From Salinicola socius (GTDB lineage: Bacteria; Pseudomonadota; Gammaproteobacteria; Pseudomonadales; Halomonadaceae): a stretch of DNA of 54,582 nt. A program made the position numbers and the translations under genes. Positions 18,458 to 26,019 of this stretch are shown here, piece by piece. How positions within the stretch are numbered: the first letter of the stretch is position 1; each line of letters opens with the position of its first letter. Where the stretch lies: assembly GCF_001937195.1 (NCBI RefSeq), contig NZ_MSDO01000013.1, forward strand, positions 1 to 54,582, written 5' to 3'. The notes under the pieces were generated by a model. That model searched no databases. It saw only the letters and a program-made list of their open reading frames with translations, and was not told the origin of the DNA.

Positions 18458-19066
18458 ATGTTTACGGGGATCGTGCAGGATGTGGGAACCGTGATAGCGA
18501 TCGAGGAACGTGAGCAGTTGCACACCCACGTGGTATCGATGTCGCCGGCAATGCGCGAGGGTCTCGCGTTGGGCGCCTCGGTCTCCCACAACGGTTGCTG
18601 TCTGTCGGTGACGGCCATCGAGGGAGAAAACGTTAGCTTCGATCTGATGCGTGAAACACTTCGCCTGACCAATCTCGGCGATCTCGCCGCCGGCGGCAGA
18701 GTCAACCTGGAGCGGGCGGCGCGTTTCGGCGATGAAATCGGCGGACATTCGATGTCCGGGCATATCATGGGTATGGCCAAGCTCGTCGAGATCGACGAGG
18801 CGCCCAACAATCGCCGGCTGTGGTTCGAGCTGCCGGTGGAACTGGCCCGGTTCGTGTTCGACAAGGGCTACATCGGCATCGACGGAATTAGCCTGACAGT
18901 GGGAGGCGTCGAGGCCGGGCGCTTCTGCGTCAACCTGATCCCCGAAACACTGGCCAGAACGACGATCGGTGAACGGGTGCCGGGGGATAGGGTCAACATC
19001 GAGATCGATCCACAGACTCAGGCCATCGTCGAGACCGTGGAGCGCGTGCTGGCCAATCGCGGCTGA
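18458..19066 (+). CDS. ribE: Riboflavin synthase alpha subunit
   Basis: Converts two molecules of 6,7-dimethyl-8-ribityllumazine to riboflavin and the pyrimidinedione. 202 residues made of two lumazine-binding repeats (about 1-97 and 98-195). The family start [10 protein letters not shown] and the second-repeat landmark [12 protein letters not shown] are present. AGGAGAG lies before the ATG at 18458, which is preferred over an in-frame start at 18422. The gene is also called ribC in some species. It is not next to other rib genes here; it lies between the rut cluster, whose enzymes need flavin, and the salvage genes. Confidence 0.93.
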   Translation: MFTGIVQDVGTVIAIEEREQLHTHVVSMSPAMREGLALGASVSHNGCCLSVTAIEGENVSFDLMRETLRLTNLGDLAAGGRVNLERAARFGDEIGGHSMSGHIMGMAKLVEIDEAPNNRRLWFELPVELARFVFDKGYIGIDGISLTVGGVEAGRFCVNLIPETLARTTIGERVPGDRVNIEIDPQTQAIVETVERVLANRG

Positions 19067-19226
19067 AAGAACCTTTAGCGGCCCCGGGCGTCACGACATC
19101 GCAGGCATTGCCACAGGTCGCGCCGTGGCGTTGGCTTGGGTAACATGGGCGCCTTTGCGCCAGGATTTATCGCTCCGCGATTTCTCGTTCTTCGGTGCGC
19201 CGTGTTCGGTCAATGGAGTTTTTTCG

Positions 19227-19778
19227 ATGAGCAGCAGTATCTATGGCGACTATATCAAGTCGGTCATTCGCACCGTGCCCGATTGGCCTCAGCCCGGTGT
19301 CAATTTTCGTGATATCACACCCCTGCTCCAGAACAGTGCCGCCTTTCGCAAGTTGATCGACAGCTTCGTGCATCGCTATCAGGAACTGGAGGTTGACGCG
19401 GTTGCCGCGATCGATGCACGCGGGTTCATCGTCGGCGCGCCGCTGGCCTACGAGCTGGGCTGCAGCTTCGTGCCGGTGCGCAAGAAGGGCAAGCTACCGT
19501 TTCGAACCATCAGCGAAACCTACACGCTGGAGTACGGCGAATCGACGGTCGAGCTGCATGCCGACGCCTTCCGCGAGGGTGACCGTATCGTGTTGATCGA
19601 CGATATCATCGCCACCGGCGGGACCATGCTGGCGGCGGCGTCGCTGATTCAGCGCAGTGGTGGTCATGTCGTCGAGACGGCGACCATCCTCGACCTGCCT
19701 GAACTGGGCGGCTCGGCCAAGATCCAGGAGGCCGGATACAGCGTTTTCTCGGTCTGCAGCTTCACCGAAGACGAGTAG
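19227..19778 (+). CDS. apt: Adenine phosphoribosyltransferase
   Basis: Makes AMP from adenine and PRPP in purine salvage. 183 residues. The PRPP-binding motif is [12 protein letters not shown], and the substrate region [15 protein letters not shown] is typical of Apt. The start at 19227 ([10 protein letters not shown]) was chosen because family members begin about ten residues before the [13 protein letters not shown] motif, which is present here; the longer in-frame extension runs back into ribE. It is first of four same-strand salvage and repair genes (apt, gpt, ung, upp). Confidence 0.93.
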   Translation: MSSSIYGDYIKSVIRTVPDWPQPGVNFRDITPLLQNSAAFRKLIDSFVHRYQELEVDAVAAIDARGFIVGAPLAYELGCSFVPVRKKGKLPFRTISETYTLEYGESTVELHADAFREGDRIVLIDDIIATGGTMLAAASLIQRSGGHVVETATILDLPELGGSAKIQEAGYSVFSVCSFTEDE

Positions 19779-19816
19779 CACTTCTGCACCAACACCCGCA
19801 GCGCAACGAGAGGCCC

Positions 19817-19838
19817 GCCGCCATCGCCCGATGGCGGC
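19817..19838 (+). other. Hairpin between apt and gpt
   Basis: GCCGCCATC-GCCC-GATGGCGGC forms a 9-bp GC-rich stem ending 24 bases before the gpt ATG. There is no T-run, so it may be an mRNA-stabilising or attenuating structure and not a terminator. Confidence 0.45.
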
Positions 19839-19861
19839 CCGATCCAAGAGTGGGACCCGCC

Positions 19862-20350
19862 ATGACCGACAATCGTTATCAGCATCACTTCACCGTTTCC
19901 TGGGATCAACTTCATCGCGATGTCCGGTCGCTCTGTCACCAGCTCGTCGAGCGTGATTTCAAGGGTATCGTCGCAATCACGCGTGGTGGATTGATTCCGG
20001 CGGCGTTGATCGCCCGCGAGCTGGATATTCGTCTCATCGACACGGTCTGCATCAAGAGCTATGACGAACAGGCCCAGGGTAAGCTTGATGTGATGAAGGG
20101 CGTCGACCACGACGGCGATGGCTGGTTGCTGGTCGACGATCTGGTGGATACCGGCAAGACCGCTCGGGCGGTGCGCGAGATGCTGCCCAAGGCGCACTTC
20201 GTCACCGTCTACGCCAAGCCCGAAGGGCGTCCACTGGTCGACCAGTATCTGACCGAGGTGGCTCAGGATTGCTGGATCGAGTTCCCATGGGATCTTGGGC
20301 ATGCCTATGTCGAACCGCTGGTGAACCAGATTCGCTCGCCGAAATCCTGA
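19862..20350 (+). CDS. gpt: Xanthine-guanine phosphoribosyltransferase
   Basis: Salvages xanthine and guanine to XMP and GMP with PRPP. 162 residues, close to E. coli Gpt (152). The PRPP-binding motif is [13 protein letters not shown], and the purine-binding end includes CWIEFPWD, characteristic of XGPRT. The ATG at 19862 ([10 protein letters not shown]) was chosen; an in-frame start at 19850 falls nearer the upstream hairpin. A second purine salvage enzyme, hpt, lies at 32744 in this window. Confidence 0.9.
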   Translation: MTDNRYQHHFTVSWDQLHRDVRSLCHQLVERDFKGIVAITRGGLIPAALIARELDIRLIDTVCIKSYDEQAQGKLDVMKGVDHDGDGWLLVDDLVDTGKTARAVREMLPKAHFVTVYAKPEGRPLVDQYLTEVAQDCWIEFPWDLGHAYVEPLVNQIRSPKS

Positions 20351-20369
20351 TCGAATACGGAGCGAGCCC

Positions 20370-21059
20370 ATGTCCCGGTCACCGTTACCCGATAGCTGGA
20401 ACGCCTGCCTTGGCGAAGAATTCAGCGCCCCCTACATGCAGACGCTGCGCGCCTTTCTCGCCGAAGAAAAAGCGGCGCACAAGATCATCTATCCTCACTC
20501 CTCCCACTGGTTTCGTGCCTTCGAGTTGACACCGCTGGAACAGGTCAAGGTGGTGATACTGGGGCAGGATCCCTATCACGGCCCCAATCAGGCACACGGA
20601 CTCTGTTTTTCGGTACGCCCAGGCGTGCCGACGCCTCCTTCCTTGCAGAATATCTACAAGGAGCTGGCTACGGATGTCGGCACCGCGCCGGTCAATCATG
20701 GTTTTCTCGAAAGCTGGGCGAGCCAGGGCGTGATGCTGATGAACAGCGTCCTGACGGTGGAGCAGGGCAACGCCGGTTCCCATCGCAATCGTGGCTGGGA
20801 AACCTTCACCGATCGCGCCATTCAGGTGATCAATGAGCATTGCGACGGCGTCGTCTTTCTACTGTGGGGAAGCTACGCCCAGAAGAAAGCGAGTTTCGTC
20901 GACCGCACCCGGCATCTGGTGCTGCATGCGCCGCATCCGTCACCGCTTTCGGCGCATCGCGGCTTCTTCGGCACGCGCCATTTCTCGCAGGCCAACACGT
21001 TTCTTCAGCAGCGCGGCGCGGCGCCCATCGACTGGCAATTGCCGTCTAGCGTCGCCTGA
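20370..21059 (+). CDS. ung: Uracil-DNA glycosylase
   Basis: Removes uracil from DNA, starting base-excision repair. 229 residues, family 1. The catalytic water-activating motif GQDPYHG (near residue 66) and the leucine-loop motif [13 protein letters not shown] near the C-terminus are intact. It starts 20 bases after gpt and is followed by upp, so the uracil it frees can be recaptured as UMP by the next gene product. Confidence 0.95.
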   Translation: MSRSPLPDSWNACLGEEFSAPYMQTLRAFLAEEKAAHKIIYPHSSHWFRAFELTPLEQVKVVILGQDPYHGPNQAHGLCFSVRPGVPTPPSLQNIYKELATDVGTAPVNHGFLESWASQGVMLMNSVLTVEQGNAGSHRNRGWETFTDRAIQVINEHCDGVVFLLWGSYAQKKASFVDRTRHLVLHAPHPSPLSAHRGFFGTRHFSQANTFLQQRGAAPIDWQLPSSVA

Positions 21060-21116
21060 TCGGCATCGTCTCGCGTACAATATCGGCGTTTCCTCCATTC
21101 TACGAAGGCGCCGATC

Positions 21117-21746
21117 ATGAGTGTGCATGCGATCTCCCATCCCCTGGTCAAACACAAGCTTGGACTGATGCGGGCCGCCGATATCAGCACCAAGAGCTTT
21201 CGTGAGCTGGCCTGTGAAGTGGCCAAGCTGCTGACCTACGAGGCGACTCAGAACCTGGAGATGGAACCGGCGACGATCGAGGGCTGGAACGGCTCGCCGA
21301 TCGCCGTCGAGCAGATCAAGGGCAAGAAGGTCACCATCGTGCCGATTCTGCGTGCCGGCCTGGGCATGCTCGACGGGGTCACCGACCTGATCCCCAGCGC
21401 GCGTATCAGTGTCGTCGGGCTCTACCGTAACGAAGAGACCCTGGAGCCGGTGCCCTATTTCGAGAAGTTCGTCAGCGATCTGGACGAGCGCCTGGCGATC
21501 GTCATCGATCCGATGCTGGCGACCGGCGGCTCGATGGTGGCGACGCTGGACATGCTCAAGGAGCGAGGTTGTCAGCAGATCAAGGTCATCGTGCTGGTGG
21601 CGGCGCCGGAAGGGATCGAGCGTGTACAGAAGGCCTACCCCGACATCGAGATCTACACGGCCTCCGTCGACGAGCGACTCGACGAGAATGGCTATATCGT
21701 GCCAGGGCTGGGTGATGCCGGCGACAAGATATTCGGTACGCGGTGA
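21117..21746 (+). CDS. upp: Uracil phosphoribosyltransferase
   Basis: Makes UMP from uracil and PRPP. 209 residues, close to the E. coli length (208). Landmarks are [12 protein letters not shown] at the N-terminus, the PRPP site [11 protein letters not shown] and the uracil-binding C-terminal [16 protein letters not shown]. The stop overlaps the GTG start of mobA by 4 bases, tying the salvage genes to the molybdenum cofactor genes in one transcript. Confidence 0.95.
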   Translation: MSVHAISHPLVKHKLGLMRAADISTKSFRELACEVAKLLTYEATQNLEMEPATIEGWNGSPIAVEQIKGKKVTIVPILRAGLGMLDGVTDLIPSARISVVGLYRNEETLEPVPYFEKFVSDLDERLAIVIDPMLATGGSMVATLDMLKERGCQQIKVIVLVAAPEGIERVQKAYPDIEIYTASVDERLDENGYIVPGLGDAGDKIFGTR

Positions 21747-22405
21747 TCGACCGCTCCGATGTGACAGGCGTGCTGTTGGCCGGCGGTCGCGGGCAGCGCA
21801 TGGGTGGCGTCGACAAGGGCTGGGTGAGTCTCGACGGTGTTCCCCTGGTTCAGCAGGCTTTGCAACGTCTCGCGCCTCAGGTTGGCGGTATCGTCATCAG
21901 TGCCAATCGCCATATCGATCGCTATCGGCGGCTGGGGTATCCCGTCGTCGTGGATTCATTGCCTGACTATCCGGGGCCATTGGCCGGCGCGCTGGGTGCA
22001 CTGCACCACGTTGCCACGTCCTGGATACTGTTGGCACCCGTGGACATGCCGTGGCTGCCTGCCGACCTGCTGAGCCGGCTCTCGAATGACCTTGGTGAGT
22101 CCGATATTGCGGTCGCCCACGACGGCGAACGTCTCCAGCCACTGGTCGCGCTGATACGGAGTTCGCTGGTCGAGGATTTGGCGCAATGGCTGGATGCGGG
22201 GGGCGGCAAGGTCGTCGGCTGGTACGCGCGTCACCGCTGGTGCCAGGTCGATTTCTCCGATCGGAGCGCGCAGTTCGTCAATCTGAACACCCCGGAAGCG
22301 TGTGAGCGGGCCGAGCGACATCGGCCGGGTTCCATCATATCGAGGCAAGAGGCGCCCGCGCAGGATCGGAGCGCGGGGCGCGGCGGAGAGAATCTGGATG
22401 AGTGA
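21743..22405 (+). CDS. mobA: Molybdenum cofactor guanylyltransferase MobA
   Basis: Transfers GMP from GTP to molybdopterin to form the MGD cofactor of DMSO-reductase-family enzymes. 220 residues with a Rossmann-like nucleotidyltransferase fold. The signature [16 protein letters not shown] is at residues 11-26, and [14 protein letters not shown] carries the metal-binding aspartate. It starts with GTG, overlapping the upp stop (GTGA), and overlaps mobB by 8 bases. The last about 30 residues are arginine-rich and not conserved. Confidence 0.9.
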   Translation: MIDRSDVTGVLLAGGRGQRMGGVDKGWVSLDGVPLVQQALQRLAPQVGGIVISANRHIDRYRRLGYPVVVDSLPDYPGPLAGALGALHHVATSWILLAPVDMPWLPADLLSRLSNDLGESDIAVAHDGERLQPLVALIRSSLVEDLAQWLDAGGGKVVGWYARHRWCQVDFSDRSAQFVNLNTPEACERAERHRPGSIISRQEAPAQDRSAGRGGENLDE

Positions 22406-22973
22406 CGCCGCCAGCGCGATCGTCTGTGACATCCCCCTCCTGGGTATTGCCGCCTGGAGCGGGACCGGCAAGACCACGCTGCTGGAGGCGCTGCTGCCTC
22501 GGCTGCGCGAACGGGGCTGGCCGACGGCGGTCATCAAGCATGCCCATCACGATTTCGATGTCGATAAACCTGGCAAGGACAGCCATCGCTTGCGCGAGGC
22601 GGGAGCGACCCCCATGGTGGTGGCTTCCGGCCGTCGTTTCGCGCTGATGATGGAAACCCCTGGCCAGCAGGAACCCGATCTGGCGCTGCTGGTAGCACAG
22701 GTTGCGGCCTTGAAGCCCGCGCTGATTCTGGTCGAGGGATTCAAGACATGGCCCATTCCCAAGCTGGAGTTGTATCGTGGCAGTCAAGATCGGCCGCCGG
22801 CAGCGGGGGGCGACCCCTGGGTCCAGGCCTTGGCCTACAAGCCTGCAGAGTTGTCTGTCGTGACGCTCGAGACTTTACCTTCGACGGTCAGGCAGCTGAA
22901 TCTGGATGATCTCGAAGAGATTCTCGACTGGATGATCGACTGGGCAAGTCGCCAGCAAGATATACAGCGCTGA
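22398..22973 (+). CDS. mobB: Molybdopterin-guanine dinucleotide biosynthesis adapter MobB
   Basis: GTP-binding adapter that assists MobA. 191 residues. The P-loop reads AWSGTGKTTL near residue 20, and the family region VIKHAHHDFDVDKPGKDSHR follows. The ATG at 22398 lies within the end of mobA (overlap ATGAGTGA), so translation is probably coupled. An in-frame start at 22302 would lie wholly within mobA. Confidence 0.9.
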   Translation: MSDAASAIVCDIPLLGIAAWSGTGKTTLLEALLPRLRERGWPTAVIKHAHHDFDVDKPGKDSHRLREAGATPMVVASGRRFALMMETPGQQEPDLALLVAQVAALKPALILVEGFKTWPIPKLELYRGSQDRPPAAGGDPWVQALAYKPAELSVVTLETLPSTVRQLNLDDLEEILDWMIDWASRQQDIQR

Positions 22974-23103
22974 ACCGCCAGCTATGTTTGTTCGAATCTT
23001 CCGTCTCGTTTGTCCGCTTCTGTCGAGGGAAGGCGGGCATGAATGCGACGGTCGCACTACACTTTATGCTTGATTCAATGATCGGAAACGAGGCGAATTC
23101 AAC

Positions 23104-23934
23104 ATGACGCTCACGCATCTCAACGCGCGTGGTGAAGCGCACATGGTCGATGTCGCCGATAAGCAGGAGACGCGGCGCGAAGCGCGAGCTCGCGGTGCCG
23201 TTCATATGCAGGCTTCGACCCTGGCATTGCTGTCCGAAGGCGGATTGCCGAAAGGTGATGTTCTGGCCACGGCGAGGATCGCCGGGATTCAGGCTGCCAA
23301 GCGCACCCACGAACTGATTCCGCTCTGCCATGCGCTGGCGCTGTCGAAGGTCACCGTCGAATTTACCCTGGATGCGGAACACGACTGTGTTCACGTCGAG
23401 GCGTTCTGTCGGCTCAATGGCCGGACCGGCGTCGAGATGGAAGCGTTGACGGCTGTCTCGGTGGCGTGTCTGACGCTATACGACATGTGTAAAGCGGTCG
23501 ACAAGGGCATGACCATCGATGGGGTTCGGCTGGAAGAAAAGCGCGGCGGACGCTCGGGAGAATGGCTGCGCGAGACGGCGCCCGAGTCGACGCAGCGTCC
23601 AGAGAATGAGGCACCGGAAGAAGCCATCGAACCGTCATCGATGGGGTTGATCGATCCTTCCGGCGCGGTATCGACAGCAAGCGATCTCAAGGTTCAGTTT
23701 CTGGCCGAGCTGCGTGAAAGATTCGAGATGCCCGAGATCTTGCTGAGTTGGGACCAGCTCCCGTCTCATGATATCGCCGGGGTCAAGCTAGCCCTGATCA
23801 ACCAGGATCCGAAGTTCAAGGCGCTGCAGAACCAGCGTGTGCTTTGCGCCCGCAATGACGCCATGTGCCAGGATGGGGCGGCCATTGTGCGGGGGGATCG
23901 GATCGCATTCTTTCCGCCGGTTACCGGCGGTTGA
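23104..23934 (+). CDS. moaCD: MoaC-MoaD fusion (cPMP synthase and molybdopterin synthase small subunit)
   Basis: A 276-residue protein joining two molybdenum cofactor steps. Residues 1 to about 158 are MoaC, which forms cyclic pyranopterin monophosphate (cPMP). The catalytic region [10 protein letters not shown] (127-136) and [10 protein letters not shown] are intact. Residues about 159-192 form an acidic, proline-rich linker. Residues about 193-276 are MoaD, the sulfur carrier of molybdopterin synthase, ending in [13 protein letters not shown]. The terminal Gly-Gly needed for thiocarboxylate formation is exactly at the protein end, so MoaD should be usable. MoaE follows 16 bases later. In most bacteria moaC and moaD are separate. 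The continuous frame through a composition-biased linker argues against a sequencing error. Confidence 0.9.
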   Translation: MTLTHLNARGEAHMVDVADKQETRREARARGAVHMQASTLALLSEGGLPKGDVLATARIAGIQAAKRTHELIPLCHALALSKVTVEFTLDAEHDCVHVEAFCRLNGRTGVEMEALTAVSVACLTLYDMCKAVDKGMTIDGVRLEEKRGGRSGEWLRETAPESTQRPENEAPEEAIEPSSMGLIDPSGAVSTASDLKVQFLAELRERFEMPEILLSWDQLPSHDIAGVKLALINQDPKFKALQNQRVLCARNDAMCQDGAAIVRGDRIAFFPPVTGG

Positions 23935-23950
23935 ACGAGAGGGGATCGTC

Positions 23951-24412
23951 GTGAGGATTGCCATCAACGTACACGATGCACGCTTCGATGCCGAAGTTGA
24001 GCAGCAGCGGCTGACGGCAGGGCGGTCCGATGTCGGTGCCGTCGTCAGCTTTACCGGCCGGGTAAGGGATTTCAACGAGCGCCCGGATGTCACCGCACTG
24101 ACTCTGGAACATTTCCCCGGGATGACCGAGAAGGCGCTGCATGAGATTGCCCGGGAAGCCGGGGAGCGCTGGGCGCTTCAGGGCGTGACTATCATTCATC
24201 GTATCGGGCGTCTCGAGCCGGGAGATGCCATTGTCCTGGTCATGACTGCCAGCGCGCATCGTCGCGCGGCGTTCGAGGCATGTGATTTCATCATGGACTA
24301 TCTGAAAACGCGGGCCCCTTTCTGGAAAAAAGAGCATACCGACCATGGCTCTTACTGGGTGTCCGAACGACAAAGCGATCGCGAGGCTGCGGATCGCTGG
24401 GAGCATTCATGA
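23951..24412 (+). CDS. moaE: Molybdopterin synthase catalytic subunit MoaE
   Basis: Inserts two sulfurs, delivered by MoaD thiocarboxylate, into cPMP to give molybdopterin. 153 residues. Landmarks are [36 protein letters not shown] and the active-site lysine region [12 protein letters not shown]. The GTG start at 23951 was chosen because GAGGGG lies just upstream and [13 protein letters not shown] fits the family N-terminus. Its stop overlaps the moaA ATG by 4 bases. The partner MoaD is carried on the preceding fusion protein. Confidence 0.92.
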   Translation: MRIAINVHDARFDAEVEQQRLTAGRSDVGAVVSFTGRVRDFNERPDVTALTLEHFPGMTEKALHEIAREAGERWALQGVTIIHRIGRLEPGDAIVLVMTASAHRRAAFEACDFIMDYLKTRAPFWKKEHTDHGSYWVSERQSDREAADRWEHS

Positions 24413-25398
24413 CCGCTTTGATCGACAAGTTCTCGCGCCAGGTTCGCTACGTGCGAATCTCGGTGACGGATCGGTGTGATTTTCGCTGTGTCTACTGCAT
24501 GAGCGAAGAGATGACCTTCTTGCCAAGGGCTCAGGTGCTGTCTCTGGAAGAGCTGCATCAGGTCGCTCGTGCGTTCTCCGAACTGGGCGTGGAGAAGATA
24601 CGCCTGACCGGCGGCGAGCCGTTGGTACGCAAGGGTATCGATGATCTGGTTGCGGGTATCGGGGCGCTGCCGGGGCTCAAGGACTTCTCCATGACCACCA
24701 ACGGTGCGGGGTTGCGCAAGCATGCTGAAGCGCTGCATCGCGGCGGAATGACGCGTCTCAACGTCAGCCTTGACTCCCTGAATGGGGAGCGCTTTCGCCA
24801 GCTCACGCGGACCGGGGACCTGAACAAGGTCATCGATGGTATTCACGCAGCCCAGGATGCCGGCTTCGAGAAGATCAAGCTCAATGCGGTCATTCTCCGC
24901 GGTCGCAATGACGATGAAGTTCTGGATCTGGTGGACTTCGCTCGCGATGAGCATCTGGATATCAGCTTTATCGAGGAAATGCCGTTGGGCGATGTGTCGG
25001 ATCACTCACGGGGGGAGACGTTCTATTCAAGCGATGATGTGCAGAAAGAGATCGAATCCCGCTATGCGCTGATGCCGTCGACGGAGACAACGGCGGGCCC
25101 CTCGCGCTACTTCCGCATGGCGGATAGTGCCAGTCGCATCGGTTTTATCTCCCCCCATAGTCATAATTTCTGCAGCACCTGCAATCGAGTCCGTGTCACC
25201 GTCGAAGGGCGTCTGTTGCTGTGTCTGGGCAATGAGCATTCTGTCGATCTACGTGGGACTTTGCGCCGCTATCCTGGCGATCTGACACCGCTCAAGGAGC
25301 AGATTGTCGCTGCCATGGATTTGAAGCCGGAACGTCATCACTTTACGACCGACGGTGATGTGCAGGTCGTGCGGTTCATGAATATGACAGGTGGTTGA
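24409..25398 (+). CDS. moaA: GTP 3',8-cyclase MoaA
   Basis: Radical SAM enzyme that starts molybdenum cofactor synthesis by cyclising GTP. 329 residues. The N-terminal 4Fe-4S motif is CDFRCVYC (residues 23-30), the SAM-binding [10 protein letters not shown] follows, and the C-terminal cluster motif is CSTCNRVRV with a third cysteine in LLLC. The C-terminal Gly-Gly needed for function is present. The gene ends the mobA-mobB-moaCD-moaE-moaA group. In E. coli a molybdenum cofactor-sensing RNA precedes moaA; here moaA overlaps moaE and no such leader is possible. Confidence 0.94.
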   Translation: MTALIDKFSRQVRYVRISVTDRCDFRCVYCMSEEMTFLPRAQVLSLEELHQVARAFSELGVEKIRLTGGEPLVRKGIDDLVAGIGALPGLKDFSMTTNGAGLRKHAEALHRGGMTRLNVSLDSLNGERFRQLTRTGDLNKVIDGIHAAQDAGFEKIKLNAVILRGRNDDEVLDLVDFARDEHLDISFIEEMPLGDVSDHSRGETFYSSDDVQKEIESRYALMPSTETTAGPSRYFRMADSASRIGFISPHSHNFCSTCNRVRVTVEGRLLLCLGNEHSVDLRGTLRRYPGDLTPLKEQIVAAMDLKPERHHFTTDGDVQVVRFMNMTGG

Positions 25399-25437
25399 AT
25401 TGCTATTTCTCTAATCCGGCGCCAGTTTGTTCTGGAT

Positions 25438-25466
25438 AAAGGCACGCGAATGACGCGTGCCTTTTT
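25438..25466 (+). terminator. Terminator after moaA
   Basis: AAAGGCACGCG pairs with CGCGTGCCTTT around an AATGA loop, with a T-run. It lies 40 bases after the moaA stop. Confidence 0.93.
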
Positions 25467-25477
25467 GATTTAATTTC

Positions 25478-25505
25478 TTGCCAAAAAGGATGGTGAGAAT
25501 ATACT
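25478..25505 (+). promoter_or_regulatory. Promoter of the H-NS-like gene
   Basis: TTGCCA (25478-25483) and TATACT (25500-25505) are separated by 16 bases, in an AT-rich stretch between the moaA terminator and the next ATG. Transcription would start near 25512. Confidence 0.55.
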
Positions 25506-25557
25506 TTCATCAAAACAAGCGGTGTGAGCCGTAATGAAATCTGGGAAGGAGAGGACG

Positions 25558-25848
25558 ATGTCCACCGAATCATTGGAGCGCATCGCTCGAAACAAGAATG
25601 TCGCGCGGGCTGCTGCGCGTCAGCTGAGCATGGAGCAGCTGCATAAGCTCTCTGAAGTCATCAGCGAAGTGATCGAGCAGAAGCAGGAAGAAGATCATGA
25701 GCGCCTCAAAGAAGAGGCTGACAAGCAGAAGAAGTTGGCCGAGATTCGGGAAGCCATGAACAATGCCGGATTGTCGATGGACGACCTGGTAGGCGAGCAG
25801 CCCCGGAAGCGTCGTGGGCGTCCGCCGAAGAATGCCAACAAAGGCTGA
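25558..25848 (+). CDS. Small H-NS-like nucleoid protein with C-terminal AT-hook
   Basis: A 96-residue protein. Residues 1-78 are helical and highly charged, and resemble the N-terminal oligomerisation region of H-NS (a leading helix, then SMEQLHKLSEVISEVIEQ and a coiled coil ending NNAGLSMDDLVGE). The usual H-NS DNA-binding domain with its QGR-type loop is missing. In its place is a short basic tail, RKRRGRPPK (about 83-91), which has the RGRP core of an AT-hook. It probably binds the minor groove of AT-rich DNA and oligomerises. GGAAGGAGAGG precedes the ATG at 25558. A monocistronic transcript is indicated by its own promoter and a terminator downstream. Confidence 0.72.
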   Translation: MSTESLERIARNKNVARAAARQLSMEQLHKLSEVISEVIEQKQEEDHERLKEEADKQKKLAEIREAMNNAGLSMDDLVGEQPRKRRGRPPKNANKG

Positions 25849-25960
25849 ACCCGGTATCCATGCGCCAAGGCATGTCCGGTATCGTTGTCGAAAGGCATGT
25901 CCGAGATCGTTGTCGAAAGACATGTGCGATATTGGCGAAAGGCAGGCTGATCCGGTGTCG
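25841..25960 (+). repeat. 25-bp degenerate tandem repeats overlapping the end of the H-NS-like gene
   Basis: Units start at 25841, 25867, 25892, 25917 and 25939, with lengths 26, 25, 25, 22 and a partial copy. Units 2 and 3 differ at only two or three bases (AAGGCATGTCCG start, TCGTTGTCGA end). Unit 1 begins AAGGCTGAAC and includes the stop codon of the upstream gene. The last unit, AAGGCAGGCTGATCCGGTGTC, resembles unit 1. The array lies between the stop codon and the terminator, so it is transcribed as 3' UTR. Confidence 0.88.
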
Positions 25961-25970
25961 GCCTCGTGAC

Positions 25971-26005
25971 AAAAGCGCGTCTGTCATCCAACAGGCGCGC
26001 TTTTT
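25971..26005 (+). terminator. Terminator between the H-NS-like gene and the RNase J gene
   Basis: AAAAGCGCG pairs with CGCGCTTTT, supported by an inner CTGT/ACAG pairing, followed by T. The A-run on the 5' side allows function on both strands for these converging genes. Confidence 0.85.
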
Positions 26006-26019
26006 CATTGGCCGACGGT

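Noticed and set aside
22974-23103. Molybdenum cofactor riboswitch before moaCD
   Set aside because: The 130-base gap shows no recognisable conserved core, and the leader could not be folded reliably by eye.
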